Below are positions 33,006 to 41,493 of a stretch of DNA of 64,000 bases, piece by piece. Numbering within the stretch: the stretch's first letter is position 1; every line of letters begins with the position of its first letter. The translations under genes were made by a program, and so were the position numbers. The DNA comes from Poindextera sp041691315 (lineage in GTDB: Bacteria > Pseudomonadota > Alphaproteobacteria > Caulobacterales > Caulobacteraceae), in NCBI GenBank assembly GCA_041691315.1, contig JBEPUW010000002.1, positions 129,665 through 193,664 of the forward strand, given 5' to 3'. The notes beneath the pieces are model-generated. The model did no database searches, was not told the origin of the DNA, and worked only from the letters and a program-made list of their open reading frames with translations.

Positions 33006-35132
33006 GTGGTGTGGCGCGCCCTGAAAGCCGAGGCCGCGGCGCAGCTTGACCGCGCGATGCTGTGGACCCCGGTCGCCTTCGGCCTGGGCTCGGCGCTCTA
33101 TTTCGGCCTGAAGACCGAGCCGCCGCTTTGGCCGCTGGCGGCGTTGGCGGCCATTGGCGTCATCGTCGCGGTCGCCGTGCAGCGGCTGGGCCGGATCCGC
33201 GCGGCGGCGATCGTGGCCGCCCTGGTCGCGGTCGTCGCCTGCGGGGCGCTGGCCGGCAAGCTGCGCACCCAGCTGGCCGCACAGCCGGTGGCGCCGGCCA
33301 ATCTCGGCGTGGTGACGGTCGATGGTTGGGTGATGGACGTCGCAAATCCCAGCGCCAGCGGCGAGCGGCTGGTGATCGCACCGGTGCGCATTGGCGGCCT
33401 CGCGCCCGACCGGATCCCGTATCGGGTGCGGATCGTCGTGCCGGCCGGCAGCGTGCTGGGCCCGGGCGCGGCCATCCGCGTCTCGACCCTGCTGGATCCG
33501 TCGCCGGGACCGGCCGCGCCGGGCGCGTTCGACTTCGCCCGCGACGCCTGGTTCGAGGGCATGGGCGGGGTCGGCCTGGCCATGAAACCGCCGGCCATCA
33601 TCAGCTTGGCCCAGCCGTCCTGGCGTCTGCGCGCGGCCATGGCGATCAATGCGCTGCGCTGGTCGCTGGCCGAGCGGCTGGCCGCCGACATCGCCCGGAT
33701 CATGGGGCCACATGACGATGGCGCCAGCGGCCTGGCCGTCACCGTCGCCACCAGTCATGAGGACTGGCTGCCGGACCCCTCGCGCGACGACTTGCGCGCT
33801 TCCGGCCTCGCCCACATGCTGGCCATCGCCGGCCTGCACATGGCCGCGGCCTGCGGCTTCGCCTTCTTCGCCATCCGTCTGGGCGTCGCGGCCTGGCCGT
33901 GGCTGGCGCTGCGGGTCTCGGGCAAGAAGATCGCCGCTGCCGGTGGGCTGATCGTGGTGGCGCTGTACCTGACCCTCTCCGGCGCCCATCCGCCGGCCCG
34001 GCGGGCGGCGATTACCGCCAGCGTCGCCTTCCTGGCCATCCTGTTCGACCGCCGCGCTATCAGCCTGCACTCGTTGTCGCTCGCCGCCCTGCTGATCCTG
34101 ATCCTGCAGCCCGAGGCCGTGGTGCAGCCGGGCTTCGAGATGTCCTTCTGCGCCACCGCCGCCCTGGTCGCTCTGGCCGAGGTCTGGCCGAGGCCCGTGC
34201 GCGCCACGGGCCTGCCCTGGCCATTGGCTTTCCTGCAGCGGGCGCGCGACTGGATCATCGCGGCGCTGATGGTCAGCTTCGTCGCCGGCACCGCCACGGG
34301 GCCGTTCGCCATCCAGCACTTCAACCGTGTGGCCAACTATGGGCTGCCAGCCAATCTGACCGCCGACCTAGTCGCCAGCGTGGTGCTGATGCCGGCCCTG
34401 GCGCTGGGCGTCGCCGCCGAAGTCGCCGGGCTCGGCCATGCCTTCACCGACCCGCCGCTGTTTGTGGCCGGGTGGGGCGCCAAGACCATTGTCGGCCTGG
34501 CGCGCCTGTTCGCGCACGCACCGCACAGCGGCATGACCTGGTCCAGCGCACCCTTTCCGGCCCTGGCCATCTCCTATCTGGGGATCGTCTTCGCCTGCCT
34601 CTGGCGCGGCAAGCTGCGCCTGATCGGCATCCCGCTGGCCGCGGCCGTGGCGCTCTGGCCAAGACCGCCGGCGCCCGTCGCCTGGATTGCCTCGGACGGC
34701 AACGACGCCGCCATCGTCGTTCACGGCCAGGAGGTTGCCTTGAAACCGAACGTGCGGGCCTATGCGACCCAGCTCTGGGCGCAGATGCGAGGACTGAGCC
34801 TGCCGGCCGACGCCGCCAAGGCGCAGGACACGCTGTTCGACTGCGACCGCAACCACTGTCTGCCGAAAGCCGGCGCCTTACCGTCCATCGCGGCCTGGTG
34901 GACACGGCGCCAGCCCAAGCCCGGCCAGTTGGACGACCTCTGCCACGACGCCGACATCGTCATCGTGCGCGCGAACCTGCCCGCGCCGCTGGCCTGTCCG
35001 GGCGCGATCGTTCTGGGTCCGGACGATTTCGCGAAGGGTGGCGCGGCGGAGGTCTATGCCGCGCCGAAGGGCTGGCGCCTGCAATGGTCGCAGCCGCTCA
35101 GGGGCTCACGCCCCTGGACAACCAATCAGTGA
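33006..35132 (+). CDS. comEC: ComEC/Rec2 family DNA-uptake channel
   Basis: An approximately 708-residue polytopic protein. After an N-terminal membrane part and the DUF4131 OB-like region (about residues 100-210, WVMDVANPSASGERLVIAPV), the Competence domain begins with the signature LRASGLAHMLAIAGLHMAAA and continues with SGAHPPARRAAITASVAFLA. The C-terminal metallo-beta-lactamase domain is shortened: WIASDGNDAAIVVHGQEVAL lacks the usual HxHxDH motif, as in other Caulobacter-type proteins. The frame is open from before gltX; GTG 33006 is the first sensible start clear of gltX. It is proposed to pass single-stranded DNA across the inner membrane. Confidence 0.82.
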   Translation: MVWRALKAEAAAQLDRAMLWTPVAFGLGSALYFGLKTEPPLWPLAALAAIGVIVAVAVQRLGRIRAAAIVAALVAVVACGALAGKLRTQLAAQPVAPANLGVVTVDGWVMDVANPSASGERLVIAPVRIGGLAPDRIPYRVRIVVPAGSVLGPGAAIRVSTLLDPSPGPAAPGAFDFARDAWFEGMGGVGLAMKPPAIISLAQPSWRLRAAMAINALRWSLAERLAADIARIMGPHDDGASGLAVTVATSHEDWLPDPSRDDLRASGLAHMLAIAGLHMAAACGFAFFAIRLGVAAWPWLALRVSGKKIAAAGGLIVVALYLTLSGAHPPARRAAITASVAFLAILFDRRAISLHSLSLAALLILILQPEAVVQPGFEMSFCATAALVALAEVWPRPVRATGLPWPLAFLQRARDWIIAALMVSFVAGTATGPFAIQHFNRVANYGLPANLTADLVASVVLMPALALGVAAEVAGLGHAFTDPPLFVAGWGAKTIVGLARLFAHAPHSGMTWSSAPFPALAISYLGIVFACLWRGKLRLIGIPLAAAVALWPRPPAPVAWIASDGNDAAIVVHGQEVALKPNVRAYATQLWAQMRGLSLPADAAKAQDTLFDCDRNHCLPKAGALPSIAAWWTRRQPKPGQLDDLCHDADIVIVRANLPAPLACPGAIVLGPDDFAKGGAAEVYAAPKGWRLQWSQPLRGSRPWTTNQ

Positions 35133-35821
35133 TAGCGGCGGATCAGGCCGACGAGCCGGCCCTGCACCTGCACCTGGTCGGGACCGAAGATGCGGGTCTC
35201 ATAGGCCGGGTTGGCGGCTTCCAGGGCAATGGACTGGCCCTTGCGGCGCAGGCGCTTCAGGGTGGCTTCCTCATTCATGACCAGGGCCACGACGATCTCG
35301 CCTGAGTTGGCGGTCGTGCTCCGTCGGATGATCACATAGTCGCCGTCATAGATGCCGGCGTCGATCATCGAGTCGCCCTGCACCTCGAGCACATAGTGCT
35401 CGCCGGCGCCCAGCATGCTCTCGGGCACGATCATCCGCTCGCGTTCGTGCTGGATGGCCTCGATCGGCGTGCCGGCGGCGATCTTGCCAAGCACCGGCAG
35501 TTCGCGCGCCTCGTTGGCCGGGATGGGCGGGGCCATCGAGCGGTCGTTGTCGACCAGTTGCGGCTTGAAGTTATGTCGACCTTGCGGTGGCGCGGCGGTG
35601 GTCGCCTGCTGCGGCAGCTTGATCACTTCCAAAGCTCGGGCCCGATGCGCCAGGCGGCGGATGAAGCCCCGCTCCTCAAGCGCGGTGATCAGCCGATGGA
35701 TGCCGGACTTGGACGCCAGATCCAGCGCTTCCTTCATCTCATCAAAAGACGGCGAGACGCCGGTCTCCTTGATGCGCTCATGGATGAACATGAGCAGTTC
35801 GTGCTGCTTTTTCGTAAGCAT
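35126..35821 (-). CDS. lexA: LexA repressor
   Basis: A 231-residue SOS repressor. The N-terminal winged HTH (MLTKKQHELLMFIHERIKET, then SPSFDEMKEALDLASKSGIH) is followed by a linker and the latent protease. The self-cleavage bond is Ala116-Gly117 in GKIAAGTPIEA, with catalytic Ser151 (VQGDSM) and Lys189 (EEATLKR). RecA-DNA filaments trigger autocleavage. The start at 35821 (MLTKKQ) is the family norm. The gene overlaps comEC by seven bases at its 3' end. An SOS box lies 45 bases upstream, so it is autoregulated. Confidence 0.97.
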   Translation of the reverse strand: MLTKKQHELLMFIHERIKETGVSPSFDEMKEALDLASKSGIHRLITALEERGFIRRLAHRARALEVIKLPQQATTAAPPQGRHNFKPQLVDNDRSMAPPIPANEARELPVLGKIAAGTPIEAIQHERERMIVPESMLGAGEHYVLEVQGDSMIDAGIYDGDYVIIRRSTTANSGEIVVALVMNEEATLKRLRRKGQSIALEAANPAYETRIFGPDQVQVQGRLVGLIRRYH

Positions 35822-35865
35822 GGCGGGCTGAAAACCTCTTGGAACAAACCGCAAACGTTGGCGAT

Positions 35866-35880
35866 GTTCTCTAGGTGTTC
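35866..35880. promoter_or_regulatory. SOS box (LexA operator)
   Basis: GTTC-TCTAGGT-GTTC, i.e. GTTC-N7-GTTC, matches the alphaproteobacterial LexA operator exactly. It lies 45 bases before the lexA start and 26 bases from the trpC stop, within the only gap available for the lexA promoter. It predicts negative autoregulation. Confidence 0.85.
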
Positions 35881-35905
35881 TTTGTTAATGTCAAGATAAT
35901 GGCCG

Positions 35906-36697
35906 CTAAGCGCCGAGCAGGGCGCGCGTGGCGGCTTCGACATCTTGCTGCCGCATCAGACTTTCGCCGACCAGCATGGCGCCCGCGCCGGTGGCCTCCA
36001 GGCGCTCTGCATCGGCCGGGGTGAAAATGCCGCTTTCCGTTACCAGCAAAGCGTTTGCGGGCGCGGACGCGGTCAGCCGCTCGGTTACAGCGAGGTCGGT
36101 GATGAAGGTGCGAAGGTCGCGGTTGTTGACCCCGATCAGGGTCGCGCCGAGGCGCCCCGCGCGGGCCATTTCGGCCTCGTCGTGCACCTCGACCAGGGCG
36201 TCCATGCCGAACCGGTCCGATTCGGAAATCAGCTCGGCGGCGAGCGAATCGTCGGCCAGGGCGAGAATCACCAGGATGGCGTCGGCGCCGAGCGCACGTG
36301 ATTCGGCAACCTGCCAGGGGTCGACCAGGAACTCCTTGCGCAGGCAGGGCAGGGCGGTGGCCGCGCGCGCGGCCACAATGAACGCATCGGCGCCCTGGAA
36401 GCTGGGCTCGTCGGTCAGGACCGAAAGGCAGGCCGCGCCGCCGCGCTCATAGGCCTTGGCCAGGGCCAGCGGGTCGAAATCGGCGCGGATCAGCCCCTTT
36501 GACGGCGAAGCCTTCTTGATCTCGGCGATCAGAGCCAGGCGGCCGGGCGCATGGGCGCGTTCCAGGGCGGCGATGAAACCGCGCGGCGAGGGCGCTGACC
36601 TAGCGTCACGCTCGACCTCGCCCTGGTCGCGGGCGCGTTTGCGGGCGGCGACCTCGTCGCGCTTATAGGCGGCGATGGTGTCCAGGATGTCGCTCAT
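35906..36697 (-). CDS. trpC: Indole-3-glycerol phosphate synthase
   Basis: A 263-residue TIM-barrel enzyme that closes the indole ring in tryptophan synthesis. Motifs are LIAEIKKASPSKGLIRADFD (substrate loop and catalytic Lys), LRKEFLVDPWQV, LVEVHDEAEM, GVNNRDLRTF and LVTESGIFTPADAERL. The start ATG at 36697 shares four bases with the trpD stop. The moaC and moeA genes that I recall following trpC in Caulobacter are absent here; lexA follows directly. Confidence 0.95.
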   Translation of the reverse strand: MSDILDTIAAYKRDEVAARKRARDQGEVERDARSAPSPRGFIAALERAHAPGRLALIAEIKKASPSKGLIRADFDPLALAKAYERGGAACLSVLTDEPSFQGADAFIVAARAATALPCLRKEFLVDPWQVAESRALGADAILVILALADDSLAAELISESDRFGMDALVEVHDEAEMARAGRLGATLIGVNNRDLRTFITDLAVTERLTASAPANALLVTESGIFTPADAERLEATGAGAMLVGESLMRQQDVEAATRALLGA

Positions 36698-37710
36698 GCG
36701 GCGTTGCTGATCTCGACCAGCCGGTCCAGCGCCGCGATCGCCCGGCCGTCGTCGATCACAGCGGCGGCGACGGCCACGCCCTCGCGCAGGGTCTCGACTG
36801 TTTCGCCGACCAGCAGGGCCGCGGCGGCGTTCATCAGCACCATATCGCGATAGGGGCCGGTCTCGCCGCCCAGCACTGCCCGCAACGCCCGCGCATTGGC
36901 CTCCGGCGTGCCGCCTTTCAGGTCCGCCAGCGACGCTCGGGGCAGGCCGACGGCCTCCGGCGTGACGCGGAAGATGCGGATGCCGCCGTCGCGCCACTCG
37001 GCGACCTCGGTCTCGCCGGTGGTGGTCAGTTCGTCCATGCCGTCGCCATGCACCGCCCAGGCGCGCACCGCGCCAAGCGCGCCCAGCGCGCGCGCGATCG
37101 GCTCGATAAAGCGTGAGGCCGGCACACCGACCACTTGCCGGGTCGCCCCGGCCGGGTTGGAGAGCGGGCCGAGCAGGTTGAAGATGGTGCGAAACCCCAA
37201 CTCCGCCCGCACCCGCGCCACGTGGCGCATGGCCGCGTGATGCGCCGGCGCATAGAGGAAGCAGATGCCGGCCTCGTCCAGCGCCCGGCGCTGCTGGTTG
37301 GCGTTGGCGGCGATATTGACGCCCAGCGCGATCAGCACGTCCGATGAGCCGGACTTCGAAGTGATGGCGCGGGTCCCATGCTTGGCCACCTTCAGGCCCG
37401 CGCCCGCCGCCACGAAGCCGACCGCAGTGGAGATGTTCAGCGTGTGCAGGCCGTCGCCGCCGGTGCCGCAGACGTCGATCACCTCATACGGATGTTCCAG
37501 CATCACGCTCTGGGCGCGCATGGCCCTGGCGCAGGCGGTGATTTCGCCCACCGTCTCGCCGCGCAGGCGCATGGCGGTGACCGCCGCGGCGATCTGCGCC
37601 GGCGTCGGCTCCCCGCGCAGGCAGGCGGCGAAGAAGGCGTCGGCGTCCTCGTCGGTCAGGGTCGCGCCGTCGGCCAGGCGCGCCAGCAGCGGCTTGAACG
37701 CGTCCGACAT
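36694..37710 (-). CDS. trpD: Anthranilate phosphoribosyltransferase
   Basis: A 338-residue enzyme that joins anthranilate to PRPP. It shows the signature VIDVCGTGGDGLHTLNISTA, the KHGTRAITSKSGSSDVLIAL loop, FLYAPAHHAAMRHVARVR and FNLLGPLSNPAGATRQVVG. The ATG at 37710 starts the usual MSDAFKPLL sequence; another ATG four codons upstream would overlap trpG. It sits between trpG (5 bases upstream) and trpC (four-base overlap), so trpGDC is one transcript. Confidence 0.95.
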   Translation of the reverse strand: MSDAFKPLLARLADGATLTDEDADAFFAACLRGEPTPAQIAAAVTAMRLRGETVGEITACARAMRAQSVMLEHPYEVIDVCGTGGDGLHTLNISTAVGFVAAGAGLKVAKHGTRAITSKSGSSDVLIALGVNIAANANQQRRALDEAGICFLYAPAHHAAMRHVARVRAELGFRTIFNLLGPLSNPAGATRQVVGVPASRFIEPIARALGALGAVRAWAVHGDGMDELTTTGETEVAEWRDGGIRIFRVTPEAVGLPRASLADLKGGTPEANARALRAVLGGETGPYRDMVLMNAAAALLVGETVETLREGVAVAAAVIDDGRAIAALDRLVEISNAA

Positions 37711-37714
37711 GGCT

Positions 37715-38305
37715 CTAGGCAAGGGCCGTACGCTTGACGCCGGCCAGGTCGAGGAAGTTGCCGAGCAGGTCGTGGCCGCCCTGGGTGGCGATCGATTCCG
37801 GGTGAAACTGAACGCCGAACACTGGGCGGCTCTTATGCTGCAGCCCCATGATCTCGCCGTCGTCGGCCCAGGCGGTGACTTCGAGCTCGGCGGGCAGGCT
37901 CGCCCGGTCCACTGAAAGGCTGTGATAGCGGGTGGCGATGAAGCCGTCGGCCAGGCCGGCGAACAGGCCCTTGCCGTCGTGGCGGATCGGGCTGGTCTTG
38001 CCGTGCATCAGCGTTTTGGCGCGCACGACCCGGCCACCATAGGTCTGCCCGATCGCCTGGTGGCCGAGGCAGACGCCCAGAATGGGCAGGTCGGCCGGCG
38101 CGGCGGCCAGCAGCGCCAGGCAGATGCCGGCCTCGTTCGGCGTGCAGGGTCCCGGCGACAACAGGATGGCTTCCGGCCGCAGCGCCAGCGCCTCGGCGAC
38201 GCCGATCTGGTCGTTGCGCACGACCTCGGTCTCCGCCCCCAACTCGTTCAGATAATGGACGAGGTTGTAGGTGAAGCTGTCGTAGTTATCGATCACCAGG
38301 ATCAT
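37715..38305 (-). CDS. trpG: Anthranilate synthase glutamine amidotransferase subunit
   Basis: A 196-residue class I amidotransferase supplying ammonia to TrpE. The N-terminus MILVIDNYDSFTYNLVHYLN, the oxyanion-hole LSPGPCTPNEAG, the nucleophile Cys79 in GVCLGHQAIGQTYGG and the His/Glu pair in VQFHPESI are all present. It begins trpG-trpD-trpC. It may also serve aminodeoxychorismate synthase (PabA role), as in many bacteria. TrpE is encoded separately 6 kb away. Confidence 0.95.
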   Translation of the reverse strand: MILVIDNYDSFTYNLVHYLNELGAETEVVRNDQIGVAEALALRPEAILLSPGPCTPNEAGICLALLAAAPADLPILGVCLGHQAIGQTYGGRVVRAKTLMHGKTSPIRHDGKGLFAGLADGFIATRYHSLSVDRASLPAELEVTAWADDGEIMGLQHKSRPVFGVQFHPESIATQGGHDLLGNFLDLAGVKRTALA

Positions 38306-38350
38306 GATCGTCCCAACCGGTTAGCCGCTCGCGCGCCGCTCCTAGCATAT

Positions 38351-38443
38351 AGGCGTGAAATTGGGGACACGTACGACCCGCCCGACTCATCAGATCGACA
38401 CGCCGGCCGTTTGCGGGTCGTACGTGTCCCCAATTTCGCGCCT
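38351..38443. repeat. Palindromic repeat B, copy 2
   Basis: Inverted arms of 31 bases (38351-38381 and 38413-38443) with one mismatch, sharing the AATTGGGGACACGTACG core with copies 1 and 3 and separated by 31 bases. It lies between the 5' end of trpG and the 3' end of the cytochrome gene, overlapping the last two bases of the latter's stop codon. It could form a terminator for the cytochrome operon. Confidence 0.85.
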
Positions 38444-39716
38444 AAGCCTTGGTGGTCGGTTTGCGGACGGGATGCGCGGCGACCTTGCCGCGCAGCTTGG
38501 CGACGTCGCCGGCCGATACCGCGGGCGCCATATTACCCCAGCTGTTGCGGATGTAGGTCGCGACGTCGGCGATCTCGCGGTCGGTCAGCTTCCAGGCGAA
38601 GCTGGGCATGGCGAAGGGGGTCGGGCGGGCGTCGGTGGCCGCGGTCTCGGTGCCGGTCAGGATGAAGTGGTCGATCGTGGTCGGATCGCTGGACTGGACG
38701 TTTGAATTGCCCCGGAGCGGCGGGAAGAGGTTCGGCGAGCCTGAGCCGTCGACCTTGTGGCAGGCGGCGCAGGCGTCGACATAGATCGCCTCGCCGGCCT
38801 GCATGGCGCCGCCGTCCGGATTGGCCGGTTCGGGCCGGGGCCTGACGGCGGGCAGGCTCTTCAGATAGGCCGCGACGGCGGCCAGGTCGGCGTCGGTCAT
38901 CTGCGAGGTCGAGTGGACGATCACATCGGACATCGCGCCCGAGGCGCTCGAGCGGGCGTTGCGGCCGGTCTTGAGGAACTCGCTGATATCGGCCGCCGTC
39001 CATTCGGCCAGGCCGCCATGCTCGTCGCCGTTCAGGTCCGGCGCGAACCAGTTGTCGAGCACCCCGCCCTGCAGGAAGCGCTGCTGCTGGTCGCCGCCCA
39101 GGAAGCTCTTCGGCGTGTGACAGGCGGCGCAATGGCCGGGCCCGTTGACGATATAGGCGCCGCGGTTCCACTGCGCGCTCTGGTCGGGGGTGGGGCGGAA
39201 GTCGCCGGGCTTGAAATAGAGCCAGTTCCAGAACCCGACTAGGGCGCGGATCGACAGCGGGAAGGGCAGGCGGTTGGTCGGCGGGCGATAGGAGGCCGCC
39301 GGCTGGGTCATCAGATAGGCGCGCATGGCGTCGACGTCGGCGCGGCTCATGCGGGTGAAATAGGGATAGGGGAAGGCCGGATAGAGATGGGCGTTCTGGT
39401 CGTCCTTGCCCTCGTGCATGGCGCGGTAGAAGTCCGCCTCGCTCCAGGTTCCGATGCCGGTGTCGCGATCGGGGGTGATGTTGGCCGAATAGATCACTCC
39501 GAACGGCGTGTTCAGCGGCAGGCCGCCGGCCAGCCTCGGTCCGCCCGGCCGGTCGTGGCAGGCCTCGCAGTCGCCGAGCGCCACCAGATAGCGGCCCTGC
39601 TCGATCTGCGACGGCGCGGCGGCCGCAACCGGCGTGGGGGTCTGGCTGGCGCCAGGGGCGGTCAGGGCGAGGCCCGTGAGGCTGGCGGCCAGGGCAAGGG
39701 CGCCGAGGCGTTTCAC
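38442..39716 (-). CDS. Tri-haem cytochrome c subunit of a membrane sugar/alcohol dehydrogenase
   Basis: A 424-residue exported protein with a signal peptide (LGALALAASLTGLALTAPGA). Three c-type haem sites are visible: CEACH near residue 50, CAACH near 196 and CAACH near 318, each followed by the distal Met-containing segments. This layout is that of the cytochrome subunit of gluconate, sorbitol and alcohol dehydrogenases, which passes electrons from the flavoprotein to ubiquinone or an oxidase. It is third in an operon with the GMC subunit (four bases upstream) and the TAT subunit. Confidence 0.9.
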   Translation of the reverse strand: MKRLGALALAASLTGLALTAPGASQTPTPVAAAAPSQIEQGRYLVALGDCEACHDRPGGPRLAGGLPLNTPFGVIYSANITPDRDTGIGTWSEADFYRAMHEGKDDQNAHLYPAFPYPYFTRMSRADVDAMRAYLMTQPAASYRPPTNRLPFPLSIRALVGFWNWLYFKPGDFRPTPDQSAQWNRGAYIVNGPGHCAACHTPKSFLGGDQQQRFLQGGVLDNWFAPDLNGDEHGGLAEWTAADISEFLKTGRNARSSASGAMSDVIVHSTSQMTDADLAAVAAYLKSLPAVRPRPEPANPDGGAMQAGEAIYVDACAACHKVDGSGSPNLFPPLRGNSNVQSSDPTTIDHFILTGTETAATDARPTPFAMPSFAWKLTDREIADVATYIRNSWGNMAPAVSAGDVAKLRGKVAAHPVRKPTTKA

Positions 39717-39720
39717 GGCC

Positions 39721-41493
39721 TTAGGCCTGCACCAGCGGCTGGCCGGGCGCCTTCAGGTATTGCGACTTGATGGCGTCGGCCGCGTGATAGGCCAGGGCGG
39801 CCACCGTGCCGGTGGGGTTATAGCCGGCGTTCTGCGGGAAGGCGGTCGAGCCCACGACGAACAGGTTGGCCACGTCCCACATCTGCAGATACTTGTTCAG
39901 CGCGCTCGACTTGGGATCCGCGCCCATGATCGCGCCGCCGGTATTGTGAGTGGTCTGGTAGGGGACGACGTCCCAGGAGCCCTTGCGATAGCGCGGGGTG
40001 ATGTCGCGCGGGTTCATCGCCTTGGCGATCTCGACGGCCCGGTCGGTCAGATAGTCCGACATTTTGTGCTCGTTGTCGGTGTAGTCGAAGGTCATCCGCA
40101 TCAGCGGCCGGCCGAACACGTCGCGATAGGTCGGATCGAGGTCGAGATAGTTGCCCTTGTGGCTCATCACCGCCCCGTGGGTGGCGATGGAAAAGGTCTT
40201 CAGATAGTCGCGGGCGATCTTCTTCTTCCAGTCGCCGCCCCAGGCGGTCAGGTCGCCGGGGTTGTAGACGGTCTCGATCGGCCGCGCGCCGGTCTGCAAG
40301 ACGCCGACATAGCCGCCGCCGATGAAGCCCAGGCCGGAATGGTCGAAATTGTCGCCGTTGTAGTCGTTGGTGATCATGCCGAGCGCGCCGGCGCCCATGA
40401 ACGGGTTGAGGATCTTGTCCTCGAAGGTGAAGCCGACCGATGAGGTGATCTGATAGGCGTAGTTCTTGCCGATCACCCCTTCGCCGGTGTTCGGGTCGTA
40501 GGCCTTGCCGACGCCGGACAGCAGCAGCAACCTGACATTGTGCAGGATATAGGCGCTGAGAATGACCAGATCGGCCGGCTGGTCGTAGGTCTGGCCGTCG
40601 GCGTCGATCAGGGTGACGCTGGAGATGGTCTTGCCGTCAGGCGCGAGGTTCAGCTTCAACGCCTCGCAGCCGGTCTTCAGGGTGAAGTTGGGCTTGCGCA
40701 TCAACACCGGCAGTATGGTGGTCTGGGCGCTGGCCTTGGCGTAGTTGCCGCAACCGTACTTCTCGCAGAACCCGCAATAGGTGCAGGGGCCGAGCTGGAC
40801 GCCCAGCGGATTGGTGTAGGCGCGCGACATGTTGGCGGCTGGATGCGGGAAGGGGTGGCGCCCCAGCGACGCCGCCGCCTGCGCGAACAGCATCGGCGCA
40901 TAGGGCATGTCGAGCGGCGGGTTGGGGTATTCCCGCGACCGCGGTCCCTCAAAGGGGTCGCCGCCCGGCTGAATGGCGCCGCCGAGGTTGCCGGCCTTGC
41001 CCGAGACCCCGCACAGATACTCGAACTTGTCGTAATAGGGCTCCAGCTCCGGATAGGTGATCCCCCAGTCCTGGATGGTCATGTCGTCGGGCACGGCGGC
41101 GGCGCCATAGCGTTCGATATTGTGGCTGCGCGCCTCGAAATCGCTCGGCAGGAAGCGCCAGACCTGGCCGTTCCAGTGGATGCCGGCCCCGCCGACCCCG
41201 ACGCCCGGCAGGAAGGAGCCCAGGCTGCGCATGGGCAGGGCCGTCTGGGTTGTGTTGTTGCGCACGGTCAGCGTCTCGTGCGCCGGCTTCTGGAACAGTT
41301 CCTTGCGCCAGTAATAGCGCAGCTCGTCCTGGGCGAAGGTGGTGGAGAAATCGGTGGCGGTGTCCATCCAGTCGCCACGCTCGACCGCCAGCACGTTCAG
41401 CCCCGCGTCGGTGAGTTCCTGAGCCATGATGGCGCCGGTCCAGCCGAAGCCCACGATCAGCACGTCGACCTTGGGATGCGCCACCGCCACCAT
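39721..41493 (-). CDS. GMC-type FAD dehydrogenase large subunit (gluconate 2-dehydrogenase-like)
   Basis: A 590-residue flavoprotein. The N-terminal FAD-binding motif is VDVLIVGFGWTGAIMAQEL, followed by the Glu-containing VLAVERG. A Cys-rich cluster near residues 230-250 (CTYCGFCEKYGCGNY) matches that of membrane FAD-dependent glucose and gluconate dehydrogenases, where it binds a 3Fe-4S centre. The C-terminal GMC motif QTTHNTGGAIMGADPK, then GSTAFPQNAGYNPTGTVAAL, carries the active-site His/Asn. It has no signal peptide and is probably exported with the TAT subunit. The sugar substrate cannot be told. Confidence 0.88.
   Translation of the reverse strand: MVAVAHPKVDVLIVGFGWTGAIMAQELTDAGLNVLAVERGDWMDTATDFSTTFAQDELRYYWRKELFQKPAHETLTVRNNTTQTALPMRSLGSFLPGVGVGGAGIHWNGQVWRFLPSDFEARSHNIERYGAAAVPDDMTIQDWGITYPELEPYYDKFEYLCGVSGKAGNLGGAIQPGGDPFEGPRSREYPNPPLDMPYAPMLFAQAAASLGRHPFPHPAANMSRAYTNPLGVQLGPCTYCGFCEKYGCGNYAKASAQTTILPVLMRKPNFTLKTGCEALKLNLAPDGKTISSVTLIDADGQTYDQPADLVILSAYILHNVRLLLLSGVGKAYDPNTGEGVIGKNYAYQITSSVGFTFEDKILNPFMGAGALGMITNDYNGDNFDHSGLGFIGGGYVGVLQTGARPIETVYNPGDLTAWGGDWKKKIARDYLKTFSIATHGAVMSHKGNYLDLDPTYRDVFGRPLMRMTFDYTDNEHKMSDYLTDRAVEIAKAMNPRDITPRYRKGSWDVVPYQTTHNTGGAIMGADPKSSALNKYLQMWDVANLFVVGSTAFPQNAGYNPTGTVAALAYHAADAIKSQYLKAPGQPLVQA

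Noticed and set aside
32754..34319. Long minus-strand frame opposite comEC
   Set aside because: Arg/Gln/Gly-rich shadow without domains, while comEC has the SGLxHxLxIxGLH signature.
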